From an uncultured Prevotellaceae bacterium (GTDB taxonomy: Bacteria > Bacteroidota > Bacteroidia > Bacteroidales > Bacteroidaceae), in the NCBI GenBank assembly GCA_900316445.1, contig ONCZ01000010.1, forward strand, positions 1-64,000: a stretch of DNA of 64,000 nucleotides, given 5' to 3'. The notes under the pieces are model-generated. The model did no database searches and was not told the origin of the DNA. It saw nothing but the letters and a program-made list of their open reading frames with translations. Positions 44,219-52,861 of this stretch are shown here, piece by piece. The translations under genes were made by a program, and so were the position numbers. Within the stretch, counting starts at the first letter, position 1. The number at the start of each line of letters is the position of its first letter.

Positions 44219-44532
44219 CCTGGGAATGGGTCTGGCATCAGGAACACTTTATCGCCACTCTGCACACCGTAGTCGAGCAGCGTCTGGTCTGTACGTCCGA
44301 TTCTCGGACGGAGCACACGTATCTCGTGCACGTCAGGATCCTCACGCCCGAAGAAATAGTCAAGGGGCGCTCCCGTTCCGTCGATGGACGGGAAGTCGAA
44401 GATCAGTTTGCCGTCTTCGCCGATGGCATGCGTCAGGTTAGTCATCAGCGTGCTCAGCGGAGCTTCTGGATTTACTACCCTGAAACGCACGGTCTTGTTC
44501 TTATACACAATGTCTAAAAAGAAATCTTCCAT
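44215..44532 (-). CDS. Ubiquitin-like (beta-grasp) protein
   Basis: 105 aa. The pattern DIVYKNKTVRFRVVNPE, a helix (LSTLMTNLTHAIG), and LLDYGVQSGDKVFLMPD fits a ubiquitin/YukD-like beta-grasp fold. The last residues are PFPG, so a glycine is already exposed at the C-terminus and no processing protease is needed. Its stop overlaps the E2 start. It starts 36 bases after tssF. It should be activated by the E1-like protein (48777-49958) and passed to the E2. A role as a non-conjugated YukD/EsaB-type subunit is the main alternative. Confidence 0.82.
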   Translation of the reverse strand: MEDFFLDIVYKNKTVRFRVVNPEAPLSTLMTNLTHAIGEDGKLIFDFPSIDGTGAPLDYFFGREDPDVHEIRVLRPRIGRTDQTLLDYGVQSGDKVFLMPDPFPG

Positions 44533-44568
44533 CTATAAACTATAAACTAAAAAACTATAAACTCTAAA

Positions 44569-46278
44569 CTATTTCTTCTCAATATTCAATGTGACGATCA
44601 CCGGATAGATGTTGGTGCTCCTCACTTCGATCATCTTCTGCATGAGGATTCCCACCCGCGAGGCCTTCTCCGCAAAGCTGCGCTTGACGAACGGATTGTC
44701 GGCCAGCACGATCTCCACCACAATCTCATAGCCGCAACCACGACGGTCCAGCTGTTGGCGACGGTTGACCGTCAGGCTCTTCACCATATCCCGGACGATG
44801 CCATAACGGGTCAGCAACTCGTTGTAACAGAACAGTTTGATGTCTGCCAGCGTCACGATGCGGTCGCTCGTGGCGATATAGTACCGTGAGAGGCTGGCCA
44901 GGGCGGCCTCTTCCGTCATCTCGTCCTTACCCATGACGGGGTTGGCTATCTGTCGTGTCTGGGCGGCACTCAGTCCTCCTGGTACGGTGAAGGTGCTGTC
45001 AGCATTCAGCGAAGCATTGACACCTGCCCCTGCTGTCGTGAGATAGCTCACATCGACACTTCCCTTTCCACTCTCAATGAGGTGGGGATTTCGCAGCAAC
45101 AGGTAGACGCCTGGCACCTGTCGCAGCTGATCTTTCTTAGATATCTCCATCAGTCGTGTCAGTGTCTCCTGCAGTGACTGCATGGTCTTATCGCCCGAGA
45201 AGCCCTGCAGTCCCTGGAAAGCATAGAAGTCTGAGTGATATCTGGCGATGAGGGCGTTGAGCAGACGCACAAGCCGTCCTTGGTTGAAACGGTCGGCTGC
45301 CACCTTGCGCACCTCGATCAGGCTGTTGCCGTAGAGTTGTTCCTCTGAAGGACGCACAGCATGGAGGAACTGCAGGTTCACATGATCCTCGTCCTTGTCA
45401 TAGCCTGCCACACGCGCGATGGGTGTCTGACCGCTCAAAGTTGTCTGATGCAGCTGGGCATTCACCAGCACCACCGGATTCAGGGATAGATGCTGCTTGT
45501 CGAAGACAAACTGGTCGGAGACTCCTGAGAACTCGAAGATGAGGTCAATGACGTCTGTCTCTGTAGAGAGGTACCGCACCGGGCCGTGATGACGGAGGAT
45601 GAACAATCGGATGTTCTGGCGGGCAAACAGGTCGAGACAGGTGGCGGAGGCCTCATAGGTCTGCGACCGGTTGTAGAGTATCGTGTCCAGTCCGAAACAG
45701 TCCTGGAGGGGGAGTTCGGAATAGTCCCACGGTCTGATGAGGGGCAGCTGATGGTCCTTGATACTGACGGTGAGATCCTGGAAGTCCAGGCTGTCCACCG
45801 CAAAGGCAAATCCCGACAGATCCTTGATGGGTGTGCTGAAATGGAAGGTCACCTTGAAGCGACGACCGTCCATCCTTATGATAGATTTGATCTTTGCATT
45901 CAACAGACGGGTTTTCAGCAGGGGAATGAATGCATAACCGGTGCCGTTGAGCATGAAGTTACTTTGGGCATTCATCTCCAACTCCGGCACAGAGTCCTGC
46001 AAGGTTGTCTCCACCACGGCTGTGGCAGGTACGGCATGTCCCACCTCGAAGGGTGTCAGCAACTGGGCAAAGTCCTCCATCACCTCTGTCTTCATGGCCT
46101 CCAGGTCGCTGGCACTCTCATTCGCCTGATAGGCCATGGCTGTGATCATCAGCTTGAGAACGGGGTCACTCTCAAGTCCTTCAAGCTTGTCGTTGTCATC
46201 GCTCTGCCGCCAGATGTTGAAAGCCTCGCGCAACAACTCCTCTGCCCTCTGTTTGGTTTCAAATATCGTCTGTTTCAT
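44569..46278 (-). CDS. tssF: TssF baseplate subunit
   Basis: 569 aa, the usual TssF size. It begins MKQTIFETKQRAEELLREAF and has the TssF-typical early segment with PVLKLMITAMAYQANES, then EDFAQLLTPFEVGHAVPATA. TssF is the main wedge protein of the T6SS baseplate and works with TssE, TssG and TssK. It follows tssE by 19 bases and precedes the ubiquitin-like gene. Confidence 0.88.
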   Translation of the reverse strand: MKQTIFETKQRAEELLREAFNIWRQSDDNDKLEGLESDPVLKLMITAMAYQANESASDLEAMKTEVMEDFAQLLTPFEVGHAVPATAVVETTLQDSVPELEMNAQSNFMLNGTGYAFIPLLKTRLLNAKIKSIIRMDGRRFKVTFHFSTPIKDLSGFAFAVDSLDFQDLTVSIKDHQLPLIRPWDYSELPLQDCFGLDTILYNRSQTYEASATCLDLFARQNIRLFILRHHGPVRYLSTETDVIDLIFEFSGVSDQFVFDKQHLSLNPVVLVNAQLHQTTLSGQTPIARVAGYDKDEDHVNLQFLHAVRPSEEQLYGNSLIEVRKVAADRFNQGRLVRLLNALIARYHSDFYAFQGLQGFSGDKTMQSLQETLTRLMEISKKDQLRQVPGVYLLLRNPHLIESGKGSVDVSYLTTAGAGVNASLNADSTFTVPGGLSAAQTRQIANPVMGKDEMTEEAALASLSRYYIATSDRIVTLADIKLFCYNELLTRYGIVRDMVKSLTVNRRQQLDRRGCGYEIVVEIVLADNPFVKRSFAEKASRVGILMQKMIEVRSTNIYPVIVTLNIEKK

Positions 46279-46297
46279 TCAATTCTCAATTTCTTGA

Positions 46298-46753
46298 TCA
46301 ATTCCACACTTTGATAACTTGGTCGTAGATGTAATCCTCTTTCGTGCTTATGATGACACCTTTTACAGTAATATAGATCAGTCGCTCCTCACGGATATAA
46401 GTCATCGACACTGTGATCTTCTCAAGCCGATCCTCATATTTGGTGATGGCGGTCTTCAGTTCTGCGGCAAAGGTATTGATACTCTTTGAAGAACCGGAGA
46501 TCTTCTTGTCGTATGCCCCTTGGATATTGCTCATCGAATCGGTGTCGCCAGAGTCGAAGACGACGCCCTCGTTCTCATTGAACATCTCAAACCGCAGGTT
46601 ATTGAACACGAAGCCAAACTGCGGGTCGGCCGGCGTACTGAAACGCTCGGTCGTGATGATGAGGTACATATTCGCGTCGATCGATCTTTTCAGACTGTCT
46701 TCACGCTGCAGTCCCTTGGGGGTCAGTAGGAGTGGTATGCTGATGCTGGTCAT
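46298..46753 (-). CDS. tssE: TssE (gp25-like) baseplate subunit
   Basis: 151 aa. Near residues 103-115 it has TKYEDRLEKITVSM, which corresponds to the EPR-type motif region of gp25-like proteins, and a beta-rich end (ERLIYITVKGVIIS). TssE links baseplate and sheath. Gene order tssG-K-E-F with gaps of 12-20 bases supports the call. Confidence 0.82.
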   Translation of the reverse strand: MTSISIPLLLTPKGLQREDSLKRSIDANMYLIITTERFSTPADPQFGFVFNNLRFEMFNENEGVVFDSGDTDSMSNIQGAYDKKISGSSKSINTFAAELKTAITKYEDRLEKITVSMTYIREERLIYITVKGVIISTKEDYIYDQVIKVWN

Positions 46754-46765
46754 CTTATTTACAAA

Positions 46766-47971
46766 TCAGATTAGCGGCACGAATTTCTCTTCTTCCGGTT
46801 CCGGCACGTAGAGTGCCTTGAACAGGTTCTCGAACAGGTCGAAGTACAATTTCTCATAGAGAGACTCATTGAGTTGCTTGCCAAGCTCGTCGAACTTCGC
46901 TGTCAGCATCTCGCTCATCTTGGTCTGACGGTCGTTCATCTCCGTTGTCAGCTGTTCAAGGATGGCCGTCTTCAGGGTCTCGTTGATATAGGTGGTCAGC
47001 TGCTCCGTCTGCTGCCTCATCTCCTCGCGCAGTTCTTCCTTCAGGTCAGCCAGCAGCTTCTCGATCAACTCCGGATGCAGTTTCTCGTACAGTTCTTTCT
47101 TAGCCTGGGCGAGCAACGCCTCATAGTCGATGGTGTTGTCTTCGAGCACCACTCCGTCGAGGATGATGGCGGCTCCCTTCATGTAATCCTCAAGCCATTG
47201 CAACCAAGCCTGTATATCTATCTGCTGGGGTTGTGGTATGTCGAGGGGCTGGTCCCTGTTGGGTGTCACGACATAGTAGTCAATGGCCTGGGCCATCTCC
47301 TGAGTGAGCAGGATGAAGTTCTGCATGGAGTTCTTTATGTTATAGTTCTTGAGCTGGAAGACATAACGCAGGAAAGCCCGTTTGCCTTCTCCCTCGGCCA
47401 GGTTGGGATGAGTCGACAGAATGGTCATCTGTTCTAAGTAGCTGTTAAGATACTCCTTAAAGCGGATATTCTCTGTCAGCAGCAGACAGGGAGGCATATA
47501 ACTGGTATCAGCAGAGAAGATGCCCTCGGCCACATGGAAGCGCAACAGGGGGAACAGATCATTCGCCTCTATCTCTTCCCTGGTATGGATACCATAGACG
47601 TAGTGAGGTCTGACGAATGCCACGCCCTTCTTCTCAAACTCCACCTGATCATTGCCGAATCCTACCGTCAGATAGTATTTGTCGCCGAAAAGCATAGGTA
47701 TGGTCACCTCTATGTCCTCGTCGGCATCGATCACTCTTCCTGACGGCAGCACAGCCTGACAGCGGAAGCCTGACACTTCGAAGCGGTTCTTGACGAAGAT
47801 ACCGTTACAGTTGAAAGGAGAGCCCGGCACCAGTCCCATACGGCTGTTGCCTACTGCCGCACGGATGGCCAGCATCTGACGGAAATCCCACTGTTCTGAG
47901 ATTCCTGAGAATGTCTCGGCCGTCAGCTCCATGCCTGGCACCCAGTTGATTCTTGAATTAATATCGACCAT
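46766..47971 (-). CDS. tssK: TssK baseplate-to-membrane connector
   Basis: 401 aa. The start INWVPGMELTAETFSGI is the T6SSiii version of the conserved TssK N-terminus (the WxxGMxLxxxxF pattern). The C-terminal third is a long coiled coil (KELYEKLHPELIEKLLADL). TssK trimers join the baseplate to the membrane complex. The coiled coil here is longer than I would expect for proteobacterial TssK. Confidence 0.85.
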   Translation of the reverse strand: MVDINSRINWVPGMELTAETFSGISEQWDFRQMLAIRAAVGNSRMGLVPGSPFNCNGIFVKNRFEVSGFRCQAVLPSGRVIDADEDIEVTIPMLFGDKYYLTVGFGNDQVEFEKKGVAFVRPHYVYGIHTREEIEANDLFPLLRFHVAEGIFSADTSYMPPCLLLTENIRFKEYLNSYLEQMTILSTHPNLAEGEGKRAFLRYVFQLKNYNIKNSMQNFILLTQEMAQAIDYYVVTPNRDQPLDIPQPQQIDIQAWLQWLEDYMKGAAIILDGVVLEDNTIDYEALLAQAKKELYEKLHPELIEKLLADLKEELREEMRQQTEQLTTYINETLKTAILEQLTTEMNDRQTKMSEMLTAKFDELGKQLNESLYEKLYFDLFENLFKALYVPEPEEEKFVPLI

Positions 47972-47991
47972 TATATTTATGATTTACTATT

Positions 47992-48780
47992 TTACGATTT
48001 GCTTACCTCTGTATTATACCCTAATGTCAAGCGGGTGTCGGTCTGCGGGGGAACATCATACTCTTTGATGACAATCTCGCACCACACCTCGAGAGGAATC
48101 ATCCACTCACACAGGAACTCCCGCAGCGGCTGAATCTCTTTGTCTTTCGCCTGAAACTCTTCTGGTGTCAGACCGGGGATGACCAGATCATATCTCACCA
48201 TAGGCAACCAACTTCTGGTCGTGTCGCTATGGCTATAACGACCAGTCGTCATGTTGACCTCACATTTGATCAGTGTCCGAAGCAGATTGGCGATAAAGCC
48301 GAAGTCTCCCCTGCGACGGTTCACATATGGGAGCAGAATGGCTGCCTCACGGACATAGGGGTTCTCAATCTTGTCGAGATCGACACCGAAATAGGTGTTC
48401 AGGATATAGGCCAACTTACCCTGAAGCAGACTGTCCATCTGATGCTCCACGTAGAGACTCTCACGGAAGCGGTAAGTGTCGATGGGTTTGAAGGTCTCGC
48501 GGAGGAGTCTGAGTTTCAACTCCAACTGCTTGAACTTCTCTGCAGCGTCCTCACCCTTCAGGTCTGTCTCGTGGGTGAGCAGTCCCTGCGGCAACAGCTT
48601 AATGAAGCTGTCACGTGCCGTCTGTGCCACCATCTTCTCTTCGTCGATGGTGAGCAGGTCGCTGTTATAGTTACGGAAAAATGTTCCCTCATTCTGGGTA
48701 GTCCACTGGTTGTACATCTCCGGATAGAGATAGTTCAGCAGTAGTTCTGCACGGATTTCGGGTATACTATTCTTTATCAT
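47992..48780 (-). CDS. tssG: TssG baseplate subunit (divergent)
   Basis: 262 aa. Position between the E1-like gene and tssK, size and segments such as EIRAELLLNYLYPE and FGVDLDKIENPYVREAA fit T6SSiii TssG. Its ATG overlaps the stop of the E1-like gene (48777-48780), so baseplate and E1 production are translationally coupled. The call rests partly on gene order. Confidence 0.72.
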   Translation of the reverse strand: MIKNSIPEIRAELLLNYLYPEMYNQWTTQNEGTFFRNYNSDLLTIDEEKMVAQTARDSFIKLLPQGLLTHETDLKGEDAAEKFKQLELKLRLLRETFKPIDTYRFRESLYVEHQMDSLLQGKLAYILNTYFGVDLDKIENPYVREAAILLPYVNRRRGDFGFIANLLRTLIKCEVNMTTGRYSHSDTTRSWLPMVRYDLVIPGLTPEEFQAKDKEIQPLREFLCEWMIPLEVWCEIVIKEYDVPPQTDTRLTLGYNTEVSKS

Positions 48781-49958
48781 TCTTCACGTCTTATTTCAAA
48801 ATAAAAACTTTCGTCGTCTGCTGTCACCTGCACGATGTCGTGCTGTGGAATGCCGAGCTGTGCCAATGTCAGTGACGGATAGGGGAATCCAGCGTCGATA
48901 TGACGATACTCATGCTGGTAGAGTGCACTCAGAGGCTGTCCGTCCAAGGACTTCTCACCAGCCACCTTGTCAGCCACCGAACGACCGGGAACCATCATCG
49001 TCACCCGCTCGTCGTTATCGCGCCTCGAGACATAGTCTACGAAACAGTCATTCGTCAAACAGAGTGTGATCCCCAATTGTCCACTTCTCAAGAATCCCAT
49101 TCTCTTTAATTCCCGGGTCCAGCACTGAAGGGCTTCGCCGACGGGTGTGGCATCACTGACCGCCGTCTGACAGACAGGTGTCCACAATTCATGTTCGGGA
49201 CACTCGTCATCGTAGGCCTGATAGTCCGCGATGCGGACCGTCGTATGCTCCCCGTCGTAATACAACATCTTTCCACACAGCGACGTCATTTCCCCGTTTC
49301 CTTCTCTCCTTCTCTCCTTCTCTCCTTCTCTCCTTATTATTATCTTCAGCGTCTCCTGAACCTCGATGGCTCCGATGATGGAGGCGATGACGGAAGTCGT
49401 AGGGGCAGAGCCTGTCTGTTCCTGCCTCCGGATGATACCGGAGCAGGGCATCCGTCTCGCCAAATCCTTTAGTCCTTCGGGACCTAGATTACAGGCATAG
49501 CAGTTCTTTCCCGGTGCGAACACGCGCACTGTTCCTTCCAGTCCGTCGATACCGCCGTCCACCCAGGGGATGCCAGCCCGCATACAGAGACGATTGATGC
49601 AGAACCGTGCCCAACGGCTGTCCACACATCCAATGACGACATTCATCTGACGGATGAGTCCCAAGCCGACATCATAGGCGATATCACCACAGATGGCTGT
49701 CACTTCTACGGCATCGTTCATCTGCTGCAGTCGTTCTGCCACCACTTCCACTTTCAGCCGTTTCCTCTCGGCATCGCTCTTTGAGAAGAGGACGGAACGG
49801 GTGAGGTTACCCATCTCCACGATGTCGAAGTCAACGACCACGATATGAGTGACACCCATCAGCACCAGGTTCTTGAGCACCTCGTTACCCAAGGCGCCAC
49901 AGCCAACCACCATCACATGGGCGGCACTTACCTGATTCTGTCTGATGTCCATACTCAT
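48777..49958 (-). CDS. E1-like ubiquitin-activating adenylyltransferase (ThiF/MoeB fold)
   Basis: 393 aa. The Rossmann ATP-binding motif is GCGALGNE (19-26). VDFDIVEMGNLTRS (42-55) supplies the Asp and Arg of the E1 family. ACNLG/CYAC at 153-156 and Cys172 (MPCSGI) give candidate zinc or thioester cysteines. APTTSVIASIIGAIEVQE (185-202) is typical of E1/ThiF. The last 35 residues (LTLAQLGIPQHDIVQVTA) resemble a beta-grasp end. E1 enzymes adenylate the C-terminal glycine of a ubiquitin-like protein. Codons about 209-220 are made of an 8-bp repeat (49300-49335). It overlaps tssG by four bases. Confidence 0.9.
   Translation of the reverse strand: MSMDIRQNQVSAAHVMVVGCGALGNEVLKNLVLMGVTHIVVVDFDIVEMGNLTRSVLFSKSDAERKRLKVEVVAERLQQMNDAVEVTAICGDIAYDVGLGLIRQMNVVIGCVDSRWARFCINRLCMRAGIPWVDGGIDGLEGTVRVFAPGKNCYACNLGPEGLKDLARRMPCSGIIRRQEQTGSAPTTSVIASIIGAIEVQETLKIIIRREGEKERRREGNGEMTSLCGKMLYYDGEHTTVRIADYQAYDDECPEHELWTPVCQTAVSDATPVGEALQCWTRELKRMGFLRSGQLGITLCLTNDCFVDYVSRRDNDERVTMMVPGRSVADKVAGEKSLDGQPLSALYQHEYRHIDAGFPYPSLTLAQLGIPQHDIVQVTADDESFYFEIRREE
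49300..49335. repeat. 8-bp tandem repeat in the E1-like gene
   Basis: CCTTCTCT is present four times with a partial fifth copy (CCTT). On the coding strand it gives the charged segment REGEKERRREG. Gain or loss of one unit would shift the frame of the E1-like gene. Confidence 0.85.
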
Positions 49959-49992
49959 AACTTATAAACTCAAGAACTCTTAACTTATAAAC

Positions 49993-51417
49993 TCACTTAT
50001 GTTTTCTTTTTTTCAATTCCAGTTTAACGTAAGTCAGGTCATTCCCGACCACTTTGACCGTCTTCACAGCTCGAGAGAAACCGGCTTTCTCCAGCCTCAC
50101 TTCACAACGGCTGTCTCCAGGCAGGTCTTTGATCACACAGGGCGTCGTGCCGACAAGCTTGTCATTAATATAGACGTTTGCGCCTATCTCATTGCACTGT
50201 ACGTTGAGCATCCCGTAGTTGTCCATCGGGGGGAGGAGCTCCAATTTCACAGGTGTCGCATCGTAGACCCAAAGTGGCTTTGACTTCGACTCCAGACCGT
50301 CTTTCTCGGTGCTGACCAGGTAAAATCCCGGTTCCAGTTCCCCTTCCCAACTGCCATAGCCTTTCAGTTCCCTGTTGACCCAGATGCTCGTGAAGTCATC
50401 GACTGCCTTAATCGACACCGGAGCCTTGATCGCAACGTTGGGAGACTGGAGACAGGAGTCAGGAGTCTGTAGATTACCGTGGAGGGATGAATCCGCCGAC
50501 AGCGAATCTGTCTTCACCGAATCCCTCGCCAACTGCGCATAGTACCATTCCAAGCTCTTCTTGGTGCTGACAGGATGCAAGTCGGCGGCGGTCAGCTCTA
50601 TCGTCTTCTTCTCCTTCCAGCCGATATCGAAATCGGCATCGTAATAGCACAGGCTGTCCTTCATGACGATGAGCCGGTGACTGCCTTCCCGCAGATGACC
50701 GCTGGTACCCTGTGTCTTGCCGATCCACTGACCGTCGACTATGATATCACAACCTTCCAACTCGGTCTTGACGGTCAGATACGAGTAGACCGGCTGTAAG
50801 GCGATCTTCACGATCTTCCGTTCTTCGTCCGTCAGTTCGACAGTGTCCTTTTCCTCCTGATGGAAAGGAGCCTCTGCCAACCACGCATGTTTGCCGATGG
50901 GCAGGTACATCTGTTTCCGTCCACCATGAATCGTCGTCATGGTACTGTCAACAGTCAGGATGGCATCCTGAGGCTGTATTTCAAAGATCACCCACTGCTC
51001 TTTCAGCTTATATTCCTTATCAGGACTGAATGTCTGCAGGGTTGCCGAATAATGCTTCTTCCTGCGCAGTCCTTTTTTCTGAGGCACTTTCCACGTCAGC
51101 TGACCATAGTCGGCATGCTTCACCACGATGAAGGCTGTCTTGTCGGGCACCTTGAGAGTGAGGATCCCCTCCCCTTCTTCGGCCGCGACCTCCTGTTTCC
51201 CGTCAGCCATAAACGAGAATCCCTTCTCGCTGGTCTTCAGGTCCAGGATGGCCTCCTTCTTGCTGGTCACCACGTGGTTCATATTCAACGGCCCTTTCTT
51301 GAGTTTCTTGAACTCAACGATATGCATCTCCTGGGCCGTAGAAGTGAGAAGGTGAAAAGGTGAAAAGGTGAAGAGTAGCAGTAACATTCGATGCCACCAC
51401 TTACTGTAACCTCTCAT
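49993..51417 (-). CDS. Secreted PEGA-domain protein
   Basis: The frame opens at 51438, but the ATG at 51417 (MRGYSKWWHRMLLLLFTFS) is a better start. The signal peptide ends at STAQ and is partly encoded by a GGTGAAAA repeat. PEGA-type units lie at about 200-260 (LEGCDIIVDGQWIGKTQG) and 390-460 (GANVYINDKLVGTTPCVI). PEGA domains bind envelope or surface components; the exact role here is unknown. It lies between the PAAR-like gene and the E1-like gene with gaps of about 30-50 bases, so it belongs to the T6SS operon. Confidence 0.8.
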   Translation of the reverse strand: MRGYSKWWHRMLLLLFTFSPFHLLTSTAQEMHIVEFKKLKKGPLNMNHVVTSKKEAILDLKTSEKGFSFMADGKQEVAAEEGEGILTLKVPDKTAFIVVKHADYGQLTWKVPQKKGLRRKKHYSATLQTFSPDKEYKLKEQWVIFEIQPQDAILTVDSTMTTIHGGRKQMYLPIGKHAWLAEAPFHQEEKDTVELTDEERKIVKIALQPVYSYLTVKTELEGCDIIVDGQWIGKTQGTSGHLREGSHRLIVMKDSLCYYDADFDIGWKEKKTIELTAADLHPVSTKKSLEWYYAQLARDSVKTDSLSADSSLHGNLQTPDSCLQSPNVAIKAPVSIKAVDDFTSIWVNRELKGYGSWEGELEPGFYLVSTEKDGLESKSKPLWVYDATPVKLELLPPMDNYGMLNVQCNEIGANVYINDKLVGTTPCVIKDLPGDSRCEVRLEKAGFSRAVKTVKVVGNDLTYVKLELKKRKHK

Positions 51418-51468
51418 CTTATGACGATCATCTCTCACCTTTTCACTTTCTCACCTTTTCACCTTTAA

Positions 51469-51858
51469 TCACTTTCCCTGAGTCGTCATACTTCCACTGG
51501 GATTGGTGACAGAGATATTGCCACCCCAGGTACACATACATTTGGCGTTGTTGATGAGTGCAGGCATATTCATGACCTTCACCTGTCCACCGGGACTCCA
51601 CGGTGCCGGAATCACAGGGACACAAGGCATCGGTGTGAGTACACCCATAGCAGCGGCAGTGGCTGAGGCAACCGTCGGATTAGCCATCGACTGACACATG
51701 CCGAAAGGCATAATGTTTACCATCGGAGCAAAGTCGGTGATGTTGGCCATCAGCATGTTACCACATTTGGGGCGCAGCGGCACAATCACGTTCAACGTGG
51801 ACGGTGCCATACCGAAACTACATTGGAGCATCGCTCCCTGACATACAAAATTTCCCAT
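51469..51858 (-). CDS. PAAR-like protein (DUF4280)
   Basis: 129 aa, many cysteines and glycines: CQGAMLQCSFG at the start, PMPCVPVIPAPW in the middle and CMCTWGGNISV near the end. This is the DUF4280/PAAR-like pattern. Such proteins cap the VgrG spike and may carry effectors. No effector domain is attached. It lies downstream of vgrG in the T6SS operon. Confidence 0.87.
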   Translation of the reverse strand: MGNFVCQGAMLQCSFGMAPSTLNVIVPLRPKCGNMLMANITDFAPMVNIMPFGMCQSMANPTVASATAAAMGVLTPMPCVPVIPAPWSPGGQVKVMNMPALINNAKCMCTWGGNISVTNPSGSMTTQGK

Positions 51859-51881
51859 ATACCTTATTATATTATAAATGA

Positions 51882-52844
51882 TTAAAAAATAGTCTTTGCA
51901 AATCTGACACTTAATACCGGATACACCTTCAAATAATTGATCACCTTGACATAGTTTCCCAAGGCGCCGGGGATATTGGAAAGGTCCGACATGCTGGTGC
52001 CGTCGTGCATCCGCTGTTTGGGAGCACCGCCCCAGATCCAGAATCCCAACTCTGCCGACACCTTCCAGTCATCGCGGGAACTGATCAGCCTACCTGTGTA
52101 GCCAAAACCAAGATAGGGCTTGATGGCATTCGTCTTGACACTGATAGAGACCGAACCGTCATCTGCAGGATCCACCAAACAAGGCTTTCCGTTCTTGTCT
52201 CCCGGATAGAGCGTCAGTCGTCCATAGCTCTTGATGGCATCGCTGGAACTGGCTTCTTCATAATCCTGGTTATACATTTCCATCAGCGAGAACGTGGTGG
52301 ACGACTCGTTGTCATCTTCCGCCTTCGCTACCTGCTCAGGACCATAATAGACACCCGCCGTGAAATGCCAATGCTTGTTGTATTTAAAGGGATATATGTC
52401 CACCAGTGCTTTCAGGTTGTGCATGTTCAGCTGACCAGTCAGCAGGATATGGTCATCAATCTCCATTCCAGTTTCCTCATACAGATACTGCTGGATCTTG
52501 TCGAACTTCGTCTTGATACGGTTGCCCTGACCGTTATACTGCCTGGCAGCCTCACCGCCGCCAGCCAGATTCATGCGGAACTGCTTCTTGAACCTGGGCA
52601 TGTAATCATAGCCCAGTCTGACCTGCACGATCTGACTGACAGGAACAGCCACATCAAGGCCGACACCCGAAGTTCCAAGCGTCAGTGATACCTCCAGATG
52701 CTTGAACAATTTGTCTTTTTTCCAGTAGTCTGTTCCTGGGTCTTTCCAAATGGCAGAATCCGTCCGGAAGGCCGGTATATACTGGGCTTTCGTCAATCCT
52801 GCAAAGCAGGCCATCAGGCAACATATAATGATCCGTTTTATCAT
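51882..52844 (-). CDS. Outer-membrane beta-barrel-like protein
   Basis: 320 aa. Signal peptide MIKRIIICCLMACFAGLT to KAQ, then alternating amphipathic strands (VQVRLGYDYMPRF, HFTAGVYYGPEQ, KPYLGFGYTGRL) and the C-terminal VLSVRFAKTIF ending in phenylalanine, as in outer-membrane barrels. It lies 17 bases after the 52862 gene. It may help the system cross or anchor in the outer membrane; no family was recognised. Confidence 0.72.
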   Translation of the reverse strand: MIKRIIICCLMACFAGLTKAQYIPAFRTDSAIWKDPGTDYWKKDKLFKHLEVSLTLGTSGVGLDVAVPVSQIVQVRLGYDYMPRFKKQFRMNLAGGGEAARQYNGQGNRIKTKFDKIQQYLYEETGMEIDDHILLTGQLNMHNLKALVDIYPFKYNKHWHFTAGVYYGPEQVAKAEDDNESSTTFSLMEMYNQDYEEASSSDAIKSYGRLTLYPGDKNGKPCLVDPADDGSVSISVKTNAIKPYLGFGYTGRLISSRDDWKVSAELGFWIWGGAPKQRMHDGTSMSDLSNIPGALGNYVKVINYLKVYPVLSVRFAKTIF

Positions 52845-52861
52845 TTATCATTCATCATTTA

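Noticed and set aside
44215..44532. Ubiquitin-like protein as a T7SS YukD/EsaB component
   Set aside because: There are no T7SS genes in the window and the E2 gene overlaps it; kept only as an alternative.
48777..49958. E1-like protein as a normal MoeB/ThiF cofactor enzyme
   Set aside because: No thiamine or molybdopterin genes are nearby, the classical paired CxxC zinc motifs are not complete, and Ubl, E2 and RING genes are in the same operon. The alternative is not fully excluded.
51469..51858. PAAR-like protein as a toxin with attached effector domain
   Set aside because: The length of 129 aa leaves only the PAAR-like fold; no extra domain is present.
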